In this document: positions 48,110 to 56,446 of the stretch, piece by piece
Layout of the letters: every line of letters starts with the position of its first letter
Numbering within the stretch: position 1 is the first letter of the stretch
Assembly (NCBI GenBank): GCA_963702765.1
Contig: CAVPEB010000042.1
Span: 1 to 64,000 of the forward strand
Reading direction: 5' to 3'
Source: DATMNR01 sp963702765
GTDB taxonomy: Bacteria > Chloroflexota > Ktedonobacteria > Ktedonobacterales > Ktedonobacteraceae
DNA: 64,000 bases
Made by a program: the position numbers and the translations under genes
The notes under the pieces: generated by a model
Databases searched by the model: none
What the model saw: the letters and a program-made list of their open reading frames with translations, nothing else
What the model was told of the DNA's origin: nothing

Positions 48110-48309
48110 TGGGACAAGAGTCGTTCATTCCTCTGATCCTCGTCTGATTTTCCTGTGTATCTTTGGTCAAGGAACTCTTGATCATCTGCTTTCGTCACAC
48201 GGTAGGTTTTTCCAAGTCGATAGGCTTTTCATTCCTTGTTTCGAATCCAGCGGAGAATAGTTTCTTCACTCAAAGGGAGGCCATTCGTCAAGCGAAAGGA
48301 GCTTGTCAC
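48110..48309 (-). pseudogene. Relic of an excisionase-type DNA-binding protein
   Basis: On the minus strand a GTG at 48309 opens VTSSFRLTNGLPLSEETILR then WIRNKE, an in-frame TGA (48229-48231), and the same frame continues KAYRLGKTYRVTKADDQEFL then DQRYTGKSDEDQRNERLL. This is the MerR-like helix-turn-helix of the excisionase family (TVxRWIRxGELKAYRLGKxYRVxxxDxxxFL). The end runs into tnpA and is lost. I infer a host or phage-type gene that was truncated when the insertion sequence arrived. Confidence 0.6.
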
Positions 48310-48335
48310 ATGGCACCACAGCAGATCCACTGAGG

Positions 48336-48604
48336 AACCATCACCCTACATCTCGACAACGAGGCGTTTCGGAAAGGATTTCTGGCTGCCAGAGCGTGGC
48401 ATTTCGCCGACATGTATGGAGAAGATGGACGCAACCCAGAAGAACCGCAACACGCGGTCGAGTTGAACGCCGAAGAAGTGCTTCGTCTTGTCGTCATGCT
48501 CGATGACCAGGGACGCTCTCACGCGCGACGAGATGGGTTACGAGAACCTCCCCGAATACCTGGGCTATCTCGTCGGCGCGCCTTTCTGGACCACTTGCCC
48601 CTGA
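48336..48604 (+). pseudogene. Relic of a conserved hypothetical gene
   Basis: Two frames join into one plausible protein: ITLHLDNEAFRKGFLAARAW, HFADMYGEDGRNPEEPQHAV and ELNAEEVLRLVVMLDDQGRS up to about 48525, then DEMGYENLPEYLGYLVGAPF with WTTCP and a stop at 48604. A start codon is missing although GAGGAACC stands in the right place. I do not know the function. It fills the space between tnpA and the TnpB element. Confidence 0.45.
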
Positions 48605-48679
48605 TGAAGCAGAGCGTTACCGGAAAGCACAAGCCCAACAAGAATATCTTCGCAGGAGTGTACCAGCGTAGGATAACCA

Positions 48680-50076
48680 GGGATGGGAAGTCCTCCCATC
48701 CCTCTCTCGCAAGGAACAACATGCACCAGATCATCACCGCCAAACTCAAGCTCACCACCACGCCAGAGCAGTTTCAGGCATTACGCCTAATGCAATTGGC
48801 CTATCGTGATGCGCTGAATGCGGTGAGTCAGTATGCCTTCGCGCATGGCAAAACGAGCAGCGTCACCAAGTTGCACAAAGGCATGTATGCGGAACTTCGT
48901 GTTCGCTCTCAGCTGCCATCGCAACTGGCCTGTAGTGTGGAACGGCAGGTCTCGGCGACCTACAAAGGACTCTGGACGAAACTCAAAAAGAATGTGGAAC
49001 ATCGTCGTGCGAAGATCACGAAAAAACGCTTTAAAGGGTTGGATCAGCCACCGCACTACAGTTCCCCCACTGTGCAGTACACCTATGAGCGGGATTACAC
49101 CTTTCAGTGTGATAGTCGGGTCAGTGTCGGAACCCTGAACGGACGGATCAGTATCGCGTACCAGGGATATGAGAAACATGTCGCGCTCATTCGGCAGGGA
49201 GCTACCATCGGGGATGCGAAATTGTGGTATGATCGACCAAAGAAACAGTTCTATCTGCTGGTGCCCCTCACGATTGACCTTCCCGAACCGACCTGCGAAC
49301 ACTACACCGAAGTCATCGGGGTCGATGTCGGCATTCGTTATCTGGCTGTGACCTCCGCCGAGACCGGCGAGGCAGGCTTTCACCCAGGCAAACGTATCAG
49401 GCACAAAGCCAACCACTACGCACGCTTACGCAAACGCTTGCAGCACAAAGGCACTCGTGGCGCGAAACGTCGCTTGAGACGCATCGAGCAACGAGAGAGA
49501 CGGTTGAAGCTGCAAGCCAATCACACCATCGCCAAACAGATCATCACAGAGCACCCTCATACCTTGATCGGACTAGAGAACCTCATCGATATTCGAGAGC
49601 GTACCAAGCGTAAGAAACGCAAAAGCAAGCAGAATGGCAAGGGTACGGAAAAAGTCTCACCAAAGGCGCGCAAAGCCAATCGCGTGTACTCCCAATGGTC
49701 CTTTGCTGAACTTCAGGCGCTCATCAGCTACAAGGCCGCGCTTGCGGAATCGCTGGCCGTCAAGGTCGATGCGGATTACACCTCACAAGCGTGTCCGATG
49801 TGTGGACACACCGAGGATGCAAACCGCCCGCGCAAGGGGTTGCTCTTTGTGTGCCAGAATCCGAAGTGCGGGTACACGCTGCACGCTGATCTGGTGGGGG
49901 CGAGAAATGTGACGCTCAGAACGCTCCTGGCCCGGCAGGACTGGATCAGGACGGGGTATTTGTCAACCATCCCTGATGCCTCGGACCGTGAAGCCAAAGC
50001 GGCACGCCTGCAAAGGTATGCTGAGTTGCGGTGGAGTCCAGAGGTAACCACAAGCCTCCGGTCTCTGACCGGAGGT
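48680..50076 (+). mobile_element. TnpB-only (IS1341-like) element
   Basis: The element is bounded by a left hairpin, GGGATGGGA (48680-48688) paired with TCCCATCCC (48694-48702), and a right hairpin, CCTCCGGTC (50055-50063) paired with GACCGGAGG (50067-50075). It contains tnpB only. Because it has its own left hairpin, it is likely a separate insertion from the tnpA element upstream. The transcript over the right end is where the guide (omega) RNA of such elements is normally made; exact element ends were not determined. Confidence 0.65.
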
Positions 50077-50082
50077 CGTTGA
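48721..50082 (+). CDS. tnpB: TnpB RNA-guided nuclease
   Basis: 453 residues from the ATG at 48721, after AAGGAACAAC; longer in-frame starts upstream read into unrelated sequence. The N-terminal part (MHQIITAKLKLTTTPEQFQALRLMQLAYRDALN) and the split RuvC domain are complete: Asp202 in IGVDVGIRYLAV, Glu286 in LIGLENL, Asp390 in LHADLVGARN. The zinc ribbon CPMCGHTEDANRP...CQNPKCGY lies between the last two. These are the residues needed for DNA cleavage by TnpB, the ancestor of Cas12. The gene has no stop or frameshift, unlike the adjacent tnpA, so it may still be active. Right-end hairpin overlaps its last codons. Confidence 0.92.
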   Translation: MHQIITAKLKLTTTPEQFQALRLMQLAYRDALNAVSQYAFAHGKTSSVTKLHKGMYAELRVRSQLPSQLACSVERQVSATYKGLWTKLKKNVEHRRAKITKKRFKGLDQPPHYSSPTVQYTYERDYTFQCDSRVSVGTLNGRISIAYQGYEKHVALIRQGATIGDAKLWYDRPKKQFYLLVPLTIDLPEPTCEHYTEVIGVDVGIRYLAVTSAETGEAGFHPGKRIRHKANHYARLRKRLQHKGTRGAKRRLRRIEQRERRLKLQANHTIAKQIITEHPHTLIGLENLIDIRERTKRKKRKSKQNGKGTEKVSPKARKANRVYSQWSFAELQALISYKAALAESLAVKVDADYTSQACPMCGHTEDANRPRKGLLFVCQNPKCGYTLHADLVGARNVTLRTLLARQDWIRTGYLSTIPDASDREAKAARLQRYAELRWSPEVTTSLRSLTGGR

Positions 50083-50104
50083 CTTGAACGTATATCTCAA
50101 GAAA

Positions 50105-50207
50105 CTACACGGGCGGAGTTCCTCGAGGCCCTTCCTAAGATTCCGTCAGGCAAATCCTACGTCGTGAACTACATAAGCTTGAAAGGGCCAGACGTGCGGG
50201 CGAGTAG
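50105..50207 (+). pseudogene. 3' end of an acyl-CoA ligase gene
   Basis: Just after the TnpB element the sequence reads AEFLEALPKIPSGK, then after loss of one base ILRRELHKLERARRAGE and TAG at 50205-50207. This is the end of an AMP-forming ligase, close to KIPSGKILRRELKELERARHAGK of the broken gene at 29582. A further shift near 50110 joins KKLH. The rest of the gene is absent, so the insertion or a deletion removed it. Confidence 0.7.
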
Positions 50208-50240
50208 GCCATGTTCAACAGCGAAAGGAGAACATGGCCT
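50206..50240. terminator. Hairpin after the ligase relic
   Basis: AGGCCATGTTC (50206-50216) pairs with GAACATGGCCT (50230-50240), 11 bp, loop of 13. It overlaps the relic's stop codon, as expected for that gene's own terminator. Confidence 0.65.
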
Positions 50241-50326
50241 GGAAGCAGTTCTCCTGGGCCATATATCAGGTGATGAGGTACGTGTTTAGGCGAAAATGTA
50301 GGACTTCTAGGGGCTGCTAGCAGCTC

Positions 50327-51187
50327 TTAGAAGAAGAACCTACCCCTGACGTTGCCCATTTCAGCAGAAAGAAAGTCCTCGATGTGAGTTGTCAATTCCC
50401 TGGCATGCGTTAATAGCCCTAAGTGTCCGCCAGGGTAGATGTGCAGCTTGGAATGTGGGATCAGACGATGCATAATCTTCGCGTTGATTGCTGGAACAAT
50501 CGGGTCGTCATCTCCGGCCAGGATCAATGTAGGCTGCCGTAAGAACCTGAGCCATGGTAGACTCGTCCAGCCCATGGCCGCCATCAATTGATAGAAGTAC
50601 CCCATCGGCTCATTGGAGTGCATAGAGTGGGACATGTGGCGCACGAACTCGGGATTTGACTGCAGATCTCCCCCATAAATGTCTGGTGCAATCTCAGCCA
50701 TGTACGTGGGGTCCTGATAGCGCCGTGGCGTCGCCATTTTGGCAAGCACCGATGGTCGACCAGGAACCATAATCGTCCCTGGTGCGGTGCTCACCAGGAT
50801 CAAACGCCGGCAACGTTGCCGGTATTGAAAGGCAAATTGTTGGGCCAGGCCACCACCCCACGAAATCCCAAGCACATCTACTTGCTTGTAGCCAAACTGA
50901 TCGAGTATCTGCTTGATCCAGGATGCCAGCGTCGAAAAACGGTATGGCATGGTCGACTTCGGCGATCCGCCAGTGCCTGGAACATCAAAACGGATGACTT
51001 CCGTACCCGGATCGAGTTCATCGATGAAGGGCTGGAAGACTTCGAGACTGACGCCAATGCCATTCACCAGCAATAACGGTATGCCACTGCCATTGCCCGG
51101 CCGGATGGCGACACGCAGGCGTTGGCCTTTGATGTCGATGCTATGAATAGCATCCGGTCTCCGAGTTGTTTCCTCTTGTGCATTCAT
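50327..51187 (-). CDS. phaZ: Alpha/beta hydrolase, PHA depolymerase (PhaZ-like)
   Basis: 286 residues. The nucleophile elbow GISWGG (Ser in LGISWGGGLAQQFAFQY), Asp in ILAGDDDPIVP and His in YPGGHLGLL make the catalytic triad. GIPLLLVNGIGVSLEVFQPFIDEL and FDVPGTGGSPKS are typical of intracellular PHA depolymerases of the PhaZ type. Start ATG at 51187 with AAAGGGA upstream. It is the last gene on the strand after the paa operon, 272 bases from the enoyl-CoA hydratase. Hydrolysis of stored PHA is likely; a meta-cleavage product hydrolase or other ester hydrolase is the alternative. Confidence 0.72.
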   Translation of the reverse strand: MNAQEETTRRPDAIHSIDIKGQRLRVAIRPGNGSGIPLLLVNGIGVSLEVFQPFIDELDPGTEVIRFDVPGTGGSPKSTMPYRFSTLASWIKQILDQFGYKQVDVLGISWGGGLAQQFAFQYRQRCRRLILVSTAPGTIMVPGRPSVLAKMATPRRYQDPTYMAEIAPDIYGGDLQSNPEFVRHMSHSMHSNEPMGYFYQLMAAMGWTSLPWLRFLRQPTLILAGDDDPIVPAINAKIMHRLIPHSKLHIYPGGHLGLLTHARELTTHIEDFLSAEMGNVRGRFFF

Positions 51188-51459
51188 GTTGTTTAAATCC
51201 CTTTCCGCGTTGAGAGAGTACGCTCTGTTTGTGTGAGCGCTACCGCTGTCGTACAGAGTGCGATGTAAGAGCGAAGACTCACTTCGCTTTTCACTAACGC
51301 CCTGAATGAATCACACACTATCAACACCATCGTTGACTGTGCGGGGTACGTCCAGGGGTAGAATTTCGCCTCTAGACCTTGCCAGACATGCTCCCGTCCA
51401 CTGAAGGGACCAATGATACTCAATGTTAACTACAACCGACGCTCTTTATGTATTGTCGT

Positions 51460-52260
51460 TTACCTACCCGAGAAACTGCCTTTGCGTTTCTCGTTGTAGG
51501 CAGCAATACCTTCCTTAGCATCTTCACTCTGGAAGCAGAGTTGCTGGAGCTCTCGCTCGATAGCCAGAGCCTCGGAGAAAGCCACCTCAGCGCCGGATTG
51601 AACTGCACGCTTGATGCGTCCAACTGTCTTGGATGCTCTGTTGGGTGGACAGAACTGGCGAGCATAGTTCATAACTTCTTCCCAGTAGTTCTCAGGCTCG
51701 TAGATATAGTTGATGAGCCCCAGTTCTAATGCCTCTTCAAAACTGATCAGCTTCCCTTCGGTCATCATTTCAATCGCCTTATTCTTGGGCAGTGCGCGCG
51801 CCATACGCTGAGTGCCACCCGTTCCGGGAAGCACGCCCAGCGTGATTTCTGGTAGGCCAACTTTGCCGGAATTTCGGCGGGCGATGCGAATATCACAGGC
51901 CAGCGCAATCTCCAGCCCTCCCCCAACGGTATGACCATTGAGAGCCGCAATCACCAGCTTGGGAGTCTGTTCGAGGCGCGTTAAGGTCTCATTGGCATGG
52001 AGGCAGAAGTAGTATTTGAAGGTTGGGGTCACCGCATTGAGCATGCCGATATCTGCGCCCGCGCAAAAGAATTTCTCTCCCGCGCCTCGCAGCAGGATGA
52101 CATGGACATTTTCATCGAATCGTGCCTGCAAAATAGCCTCATCGAGCTGGCGCATCATCTCATAACTGTAGGTATTAGCAGGTAAGTTCGTTAACTCGAT
52201 AACGCCTACACCCTCGGTTGCAATATAATTGACTAATGTTCGTTCTGAGGTGGTGGTCAC
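51460..52260 (-). CDS. Enoyl-CoA hydratase/isomerase
   Basis: 266-residue crotonase-fold protein. The oxyanion-hole and catalytic regions are present: EKFFCAGADIGML, LNGHTVGGGLEIALACDIRIA and VGLPEITLGVLPGTGGTQRMAR (both catalytic glutamates kept). The start is GTG at 52260, which overlaps the stop of the zinc-ribbon gene (GTGA), so translation is coupled. In phenylacetate degradation PaaF or PaaG-type crotonases act after the epoxidase; this gene's place in the paa operon fits, but the exact step is not decided by sequence. Confidence 0.85.
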   Translation of the reverse strand: MTTTSERTLVNYIATEGVGVIELTNLPANTYSYEMMRQLDEAILQARFDENVHVILLRGAGEKFFCAGADIGMLNAVTPTFKYYFCLHANETLTRLEQTPKLVIAALNGHTVGGGLEIALACDIRIARRNSGKVGLPEITLGVLPGTGGTQRMARALPKNKAIEMMTEGKLISFEEALELGLINYIYEPENYWEEVMNYARQFCPPNRASKTVGRIKRAVQSGAEVAFSEALAIERELQQLCFQSEDAKEGIAAYNEKRKGSFSGR

Positions 52261-52478
52261 AGTTTGTTTTCCTTTCGTGCGACATCATATGCATTCAATA
52301 TGTCATCATCTTTGACGCATTCAAATGGTGTATGACACTTCTTACAATACAATTGGACGGTCAGCAGTTGCTGGCCGAACAAGGACAAGAATTCCGTGTC
52401 GGTCGAGCGGCAATAGGGGCAGGCTATCTGCACTGTTGCCTTTGCCTCTACCCCCTGCTTGTCTGTCTTTTCTTCCAT
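52257..52478 (-). CDS. Zinc-ribbon protein, the C-terminal half of PaaD
   Basis: 73 residues. CPYC and CKKC (QIACPYCRSTDTEFLSLFGQQLLTVQLYCKKCHTPFECVK) match the C-terminal zinc ribbon of E. coli PaaD (CPxCGSTDTxxxSxFG...C). In this operon the N-terminal DUF59 half is a separate gene at 53505. It overlaps the paaC stop (TAATG) and the next gene's GTG, so it is fully within the operon. Confidence 0.8.
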   Translation of the reverse strand: MEEKTDKQGVEAKATVQIACPYCRSTDTEFLSLFGQQLLTVQLYCKKCHTPFECVKDDDILNAYDVARKENKL

Positions 52479-53242
52479 TACGATGAACCATCAGCTTTCC
52501 GTCTCGTGACACTATCCCAGGTATTCCAGGGAAGCGACTGGCGAAGTTCCCAGCATTTCGTGTCAACATGAAAGATGACAGGGACATCGATTTCCAGCAT
52601 GCTGAGTGTTGGCATTATTTTTTGCAGGTAGCGACGACGCAAGTCGTCGGGTGTTGCATCGATGATCCCTTCACGGTAGAGTTGTTGCATATTCAGATCA
52701 TCTTCGGGGCCAAACCAGCAGAGCGTCTCATCCCACAGGCGATTGAGAGAAGTTACAAGCGTTGAACGTACTGCGCCTCCAGCTTTGGCTAGACGGCGCA
52801 CCCAGCCATCTGCATGCATTTCATGGATGCGCTCTTCCTGCACGATTTTACGAGCACGCTGGCGTAACGGTTCGTACTTAGAATGTTGAGATGCTTCAAA
52901 GAACGTCGTAATGGCAGTATCAAGTAAAAAATTGGTGGCAACAAAGTCAGACCACCCCTGGAAATCGTGATCAAGAAAGGTAAGATGGTAATGCAAGGTG
53001 CGCGTCATAGGGTCGACCTGACCAGGATCTGACTCTGCCTGGGGAAAGTCTTCGAGCAATGGATAGAGTGTACGTGCATGCCCGATCTCGTCCTGGGTCA
53101 TGGCCGCAGCTGCAACGGCAGCCTCTAAAGCGGGTGCTCCATTACACCAGTACGCGTAACGCCGGCCAATGGCCTGCTTGTTATCCGCCAGGGACGAGAG
53201 AACTGCAAATAAAGCCACGTTATCTACATGTGTACTAGCCAT
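52478..53242 (-). CDS. paaC: Phenylacetyl-CoA epoxidase subunit PaaC
   Basis: 254 residues, ferritin-like, the partner of PaaA. AAMTQDEIGHARTLYPLLEDF and KIVQEERIHEMHADGWVRRLA are characteristic; YAYWCNGAPALEAAVAAAAM is the family N-terminal helix. In the known complex PaaC has a structural role beside the catalytic PaaA. ATG at 53242 has AAGGAAG upstream. Ends by overlapping the zinc-ribbon gene. Confidence 0.9.
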   Translation of the reverse strand: MASTHVDNVALFAVLSSLADNKQAIGRRYAYWCNGAPALEAAVAAAAMTQDEIGHARTLYPLLEDFPQAESDPGQVDPMTRTLHYHLTFLDHDFQGWSDFVATNFLLDTAITTFFEASQHSKYEPLRQRARKIVQEERIHEMHADGWVRRLAKAGGAVRSTLVTSLNRLWDETLCWFGPEDDLNMQQLYREGIIDATPDDLRRRYLQKIMPTLSMLEIDVPVIFHVDTKCWELRQSLPWNTWDSVTRRKADGSS

Positions 53243-53274
53243 ACGTTCTTCCTTTCCACCTTCTTAACCATACC

Positions 53275-53508
53275 TTATGATTCGATCACCGTGACAATGC
53301 AGTCACGGGGTATGATTACCATTTCAACCCAACTGAACTCGTCATAAATGCTGCGAGCATAGACCTGTGCCAACTCTACATCATCGGCCATCACATTACC
53401 GATCTCGTGCAGAGGCTCTTCGTACTTGCGTCGGGCGTACACCTGCCACACTCGCGTCTCATTCAGCGCTTCACGCCGAGGAGACGCGCCTGATAGTGTA
53501 TTGTTCAT
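53275..53508 (-). CDS. paaB: Phenylacetyl-CoA epoxidase subunit PaaB
   Basis: 77 residues, a little shorter than the usual 90-95. RVWQVYARRKYEEPLHEIGNVMADDVELAQVYARSIYDEF is the PaaB core, which bridges PaaAC dimers. The ATG overlaps the stop of the upstream paaD-like gene (ATGA). The end IIPRDCIVTVIES is typical. Confidence 0.88.
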   Translation of the reverse strand: MNNTLSGASPRREALNETRVWQVYARRKYEEPLHEIGNVMADDVELAQVYARSIYDEFSWVEMVIIPRDCIVTVIES

Positions 53509-53858
53509 ACCGAAACTCCCCAGGTACGCATAATTTCGATACCCTCCTCAGTCAGACGCGCCTTCGTCCAGACAGGGTCCCACACAATCTCAATGCGCAC
53601 CTCTCGCACGCCTCTCTCTTGCAACAAGCGTGTGCGAATATCATCAATGATAAACTCCATCGCCGGACACCCCATCGCGGTGAAGGTCAGTTTGAGGTCT
53701 ACAAGACCGTCCTGTTCTGACATCGCGACAATCAAGCCCATGTCTACGACGCTAATCGGTATTTCTGGGTCCGTTACGTCCCGCAACGCATCCCAAAGAG
53801 CAGGGCAGATTGGGTCGTTGCCTGTATAGGTCTCTAAAGATGGATATGTGGTTGTCAT
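53505..53858 (-). CDS. paaD: PaaD N-terminal domain (DUF59/MIP18 protein)
   Basis: 117 residues of the iron-sulfur assembly-like DUF59 fold: WDALRDVTDPEIPISVVDMGLIVAMSEQDG, FTAMGCPAMEFIIDDIRTRL (conserved Cys in MGCP) and VWDPVWTKARLTEEGIEIMRTWGV. E. coli PaaD has this domain plus a zinc ribbon; here the ribbon is a separate gene. PaaD is thought to help mature the PaaE or PaaA metal centre. Coupled by ATGA overlaps to paaA upstream and paaB downstream. Confidence 0.88.
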   Translation of the reverse strand: MTTTYPSLETYTGNDPICPALWDALRDVTDPEIPISVVDMGLIVAMSEQDGLVDLKLTFTAMGCPAMEFIIDDIRTRLLQERGVREVRIEIVWDPVWTKARLTEEGIEIMRTWGVSV

Positions 53859-54817
53859 AAATCCTGCTCCAGCAGCCGCAACAGCTCACGCTTGCCCCGT
53901 TGTACCATACCAACAAACTCATCATTCATAGGCCCTCGTGCCTTCCAGCGCTTCATAACATCGTCCCAGGTACACGGGCCATCTTCAAGCAGCCAGTGTT
54001 TTGCTTGCGCGTCAAAATGTGCGGGAAAGGCACAGTCGATGACGTATTGTTTCAGAGCGTCATCGTAATGGGCCGGAACGTTGAGGTGCAATTCCTCACA
54101 CAACGGGACCGTGCTCGACATCCAGATCTGGCGCAACTCATCGTTGCTATGGCCTTTGAAGCCATAGTCGAGTTGTTCACTGTGTTTCTTCAAGGTGTCT
54201 GGCAGCCCACACCACTCGACGCTGAGTAAGAACATCCAGTCCACCGCCTTCTGCAATGCTTCATGCCCACTCTGATCCTGGTTGAGCTTGCGCATGCCCT
54301 GTTCGCCGTGACGCAAGTGGAACGTCTCTTCCTTGTCCACTTTCACCAGGGCCCGCTTCCACGGACCAAACGTGGTGTTTTTGTAGATATCACTGAGCAA
54401 GACATAGCCCATCCGATCATAGAAGGCATTGGCGACAAGGAGTTCCACCCAACTGTCCAGAGGGATATCAAAGGCATAGGGGTACTTAAAATCGCGTGGG
54501 TCGCGCTCAAAAATGAGTTTCTCGGTATCGACGCCCAGATCACGCAGCAAACGATACGCGATATGCGCATGACCCAACTCATCCTGAATAATGGCGATAG
54601 CCGAGCCAAAGGCATTCAGAGATGGAGCATGCACAGCTGCATGATAATATGCTGGTGCGCTAATCAGCTCAGTGTCAGCCGAGACAGTCAGAATGCGCTT
54701 CATCCCTTCTACATAGATGGGGCTCATCTGCTCAATGGACTCGATCAGTTGCTGTTTGCGGATGCGGCCTAAGAGCGCTTCTTCGCTCTGCAAGGCTTCG
54801 ACAGGAGGGGAAATCAT
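53855..54817 (-). CDS. paaA: Phenylacetyl-CoA epoxidase catalytic subunit PaaA
   Basis: 320 residues from the ATG at 54817 (AAGGAG 7 bases upstream). The di-iron site motifs are present: IIQDELGHAHIAYRLL and KVDKEETFHLRHGEQGMR. GFKGHSNDELRQIWMSSTVPLCEEL and the N-terminal MSPIYVEGMKRILTVSADTELISAPAYYHAA are PaaA hallmarks. It epoxidises phenylacetyl-CoA with O2. The first of the operon paaA-paaD-paaB-paaC. No paaE (the reductase subunit) follows, so electrons must come from a gene elsewhere. Confidence 0.92.
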   Translation of the reverse strand: MISPPVEALQSEEALLGRIRKQQLIESIEQMSPIYVEGMKRILTVSADTELISAPAYYHAAVHAPSLNAFGSAIAIIQDELGHAHIAYRLLRDLGVDTEKLIFERDPRDFKYPYAFDIPLDSWVELLVANAFYDRMGYVLLSDIYKNTTFGPWKRALVKVDKEETFHLRHGEQGMRKLNQDQSGHEALQKAVDWMFLLSVEWCGLPDTLKKHSEQLDYGFKGHSNDELRQIWMSSTVPLCEELHLNVPAHYDDALKQYVIDCAFPAHFDAQAKHWLLEDGPCTWDDVMKRWKARGPMNDEFVGMVQRGKRELLRLLEQDL

Positions 54818-55190
54818 ACAGGTACTCCTTATGTGGACAAGCATCTCCTGAGAAATGATGTTGTGCTTCATGAATTAGGAGAGGTATGAACAGATATATG
54901 AATATTTAAACACCTAGTATAATTGTACACGAAACTCTCCTCAAAGTCAATGGCATTTTGCTATTCCATTTCTGCCATTGGTGAAGAAGCAAGAGAAAAT
55001 ATCCACATCACAGAGCACCCTCATCGTGCTTTAGAAGTGCGAGATACGAGCTCTTGCATGAAGAGGAATGTATTTCCTGTCTTTTATCGAGGTGATGCAA
55101 ACTGTTACCTCAGTATTGCTGCGTGTTGACAAAAGGCTCATTTGTCTCTATGATACAATTAAACATTCAGTAGAAAAGAGGGTGCTGTAG
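54818..55190. promoter_or_regulatory. Divergent promoter region of the paa operon and TetR gene
   Basis: About 370 bases between divergent starts. On the plus strand TTGACA (55126-55131), 17 bases, then TATGAT (55149-55154) is a strong promoter for the TetR gene. An AT-rich stretch at 54890-54930 probably holds the paaA promoter. A TetR operator would be expected in this gap, but I did not find a clear palindrome. Confidence 0.6.
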
Positions 55191-55859
55191 ATGGGCATCG
55201 AACGAGAAGCAGTACAAGCACTCCGGAAACATAGAAGCACGCCTCGTCATGAGAAACGCAAACGCCTGACTCAAAAGGCTATTGTGGATACTGCTGCCGA
55301 GCTTTTTGCGAGAGATGGCTTTGGTGCAACCAGCCTGGACGATATTGCAGGAGTGCTTGGGGTAACCAAAGGGGCACTCTACTATCACGTCAGAAACAAA
55401 GAAGAGATTCTACGCCTCATTTATTTGACAGTGCTGACTGCTAGCGAGGAACCACTGCAGCATATCACAGAAGCTGACCTGTCGCCTGTAGAGAAGTTAC
55501 GGCGTGCTGTGGAACACCAGGTGGCAGTAGCGGCTGATCGCTCACCTGCCATGACCGTTTTTTATCGCGAACAGCCCCATCTAACCGGCCCATTTGCCAA
55601 AGAAATCACCCTTCGTAAGAAAGCGTACGAACAGTACTTCGAGCACATCATTGAAGAGGGCCAGTCCGCAGGAGTCTTTCAGCTGAACGTCGACCCCAAG
55701 ATTGCCACTTTTGGCTTGCTCGGGATGTGCAATTGGCTTTCACAGTGGTACAGTCCAGAGGGTCAGTATACCCACCTACACATAGCCACGATGTTTGTGA
55801 ACATGATTGGGAATGGTTTGTGCCTCTCAACTCCCTGGACCTCCCCGCCACTCCAATGA
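55191..55859 (+). CDS. TetR family regulator
   Basis: 222 residues. Helix-turn-helix at residues about 27-72: KAIVDTAAELFARDGFGATSLDDIAGVLGVTKGALYYHVRNKEEILRLIY. The rest is the helical ligand-binding domain. Its divergent position beside paaA suggests that it controls the paa operon, probably with an acyl-CoA (phenylacetyl-CoA or a later ester) as ligand; this is inference from position. KstR2- and PaaR-type regulators have a similar DNA-binding end. Confidence 0.85.
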   Translation: MGIEREAVQALRKHRSTPRHEKRKRLTQKAIVDTAAELFARDGFGATSLDDIAGVLGVTKGALYYHVRNKEEILRLIYLTVLTASEEPLQHITEADLSPVEKLRRAVEHQVAVAADRSPAMTVFYREQPHLTGPFAKEITLRKKAYEQYFEHIIEEGQSAGVFQLNVDPKIATFGLLGMCNWLSQWYSPEGQYTHLHIATMFVNMIGNGLCLSTPWTSPPLQ

Positions 55860-55879
55860 AAAAGCAGAACTCATTGCCA

Positions 55880-56287
55880 TCAGGTGCGGCCAAGGCTTTC
55901 GTTCACCGCGGTATACAATCCTAGCAACGCGAATGGCATGCTGAGGAATATGGTGCGGTACCCCTGGTGCTCGCTCCAAGAGGGAACGGGTGAGTTGAGG
56001 AGAATAGTGGGAATGCTTTCCAGTTCCGTGATGCTATGTAGCCGATGAGAAAGTTCCAACGCGCCCAGATCAAGGAGATAATAGTCAATAATGAAGAGAT
56101 CCGACTTGACACGCTCAGCTATCTCTACTGCACTTCTTCCTCCGGTGACGGAGAGGACGACGCACTCGAATTCAAGCTTCAAGGACATGTCCAAAACCTT
56201 GAGAAATTTCGGATCGTGTGCGACGACCAGAATCGTTGGGTTAGCCGCCTGATGTATTTCATGGAGTATCAATTCACTCTCGGTCAT
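55880..56287 (-). CDS. Receiver-domain-like protein
   Basis: 135 residues with the shape of a lone response-regulator receiver: TILVVAHDPKFLKVLDMSLKLEFECVVLSVTGGRSAVEIAERVKSDLFIIDYYLLDLGALELSHRLH. The acceptor Asp may be in FIIDYY; the usual acidic pair in the first strand reads AHD, and the Thr/Lys positions are degenerate. No output domain. GAGAGGTGAG precedes the ATG. It converges with the TetR gene. Confidence 0.72.
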   Translation of the reverse strand: MTESELILHEIHQAANPTILVVAHDPKFLKVLDMSLKLEFECVVLSVTGGRSAVEIAERVKSDLFIIDYYLLDLGALELSHRLHSITELESIPTILLNSPVPSWSEHQGYRTIFLSMPFALLGLYTAVNESLGRT

Positions 56288-56446
56288 CGCTCACCTCTCT
56301 CAATGGAGAACTCACTCGGAAACTGTTTAGTACTATGACTCTAGAAGCTTGAATTGGAAGGACCGGGTATCACATGACGCTCTCAATGTGAGAGCATTGG
56401 TATTGAAAGTAGGAAGATTGGAAGTAAAGGTCAAGCTTTACATTCA

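Noticed and set aside
47614..48198. Minus-strand frame of 194 codons across tnpA
   Set aside because: Its first part is the end of the excisionase-type relic and the rest is only antisense of tnpA; it is not a gene as a whole.
48721..50082. TnpB as a Cas12 effector
   Set aside because: It has TnpB length and hairpin ends of a transposon, and there is no repeat array or other cas gene.
51193..51423. Minus-strand frame of 76 codons between the hydratase and the PhaZ-like gene
   Set aside because: No ribosome binding site and no recognisable sequence; treated as intergenic.
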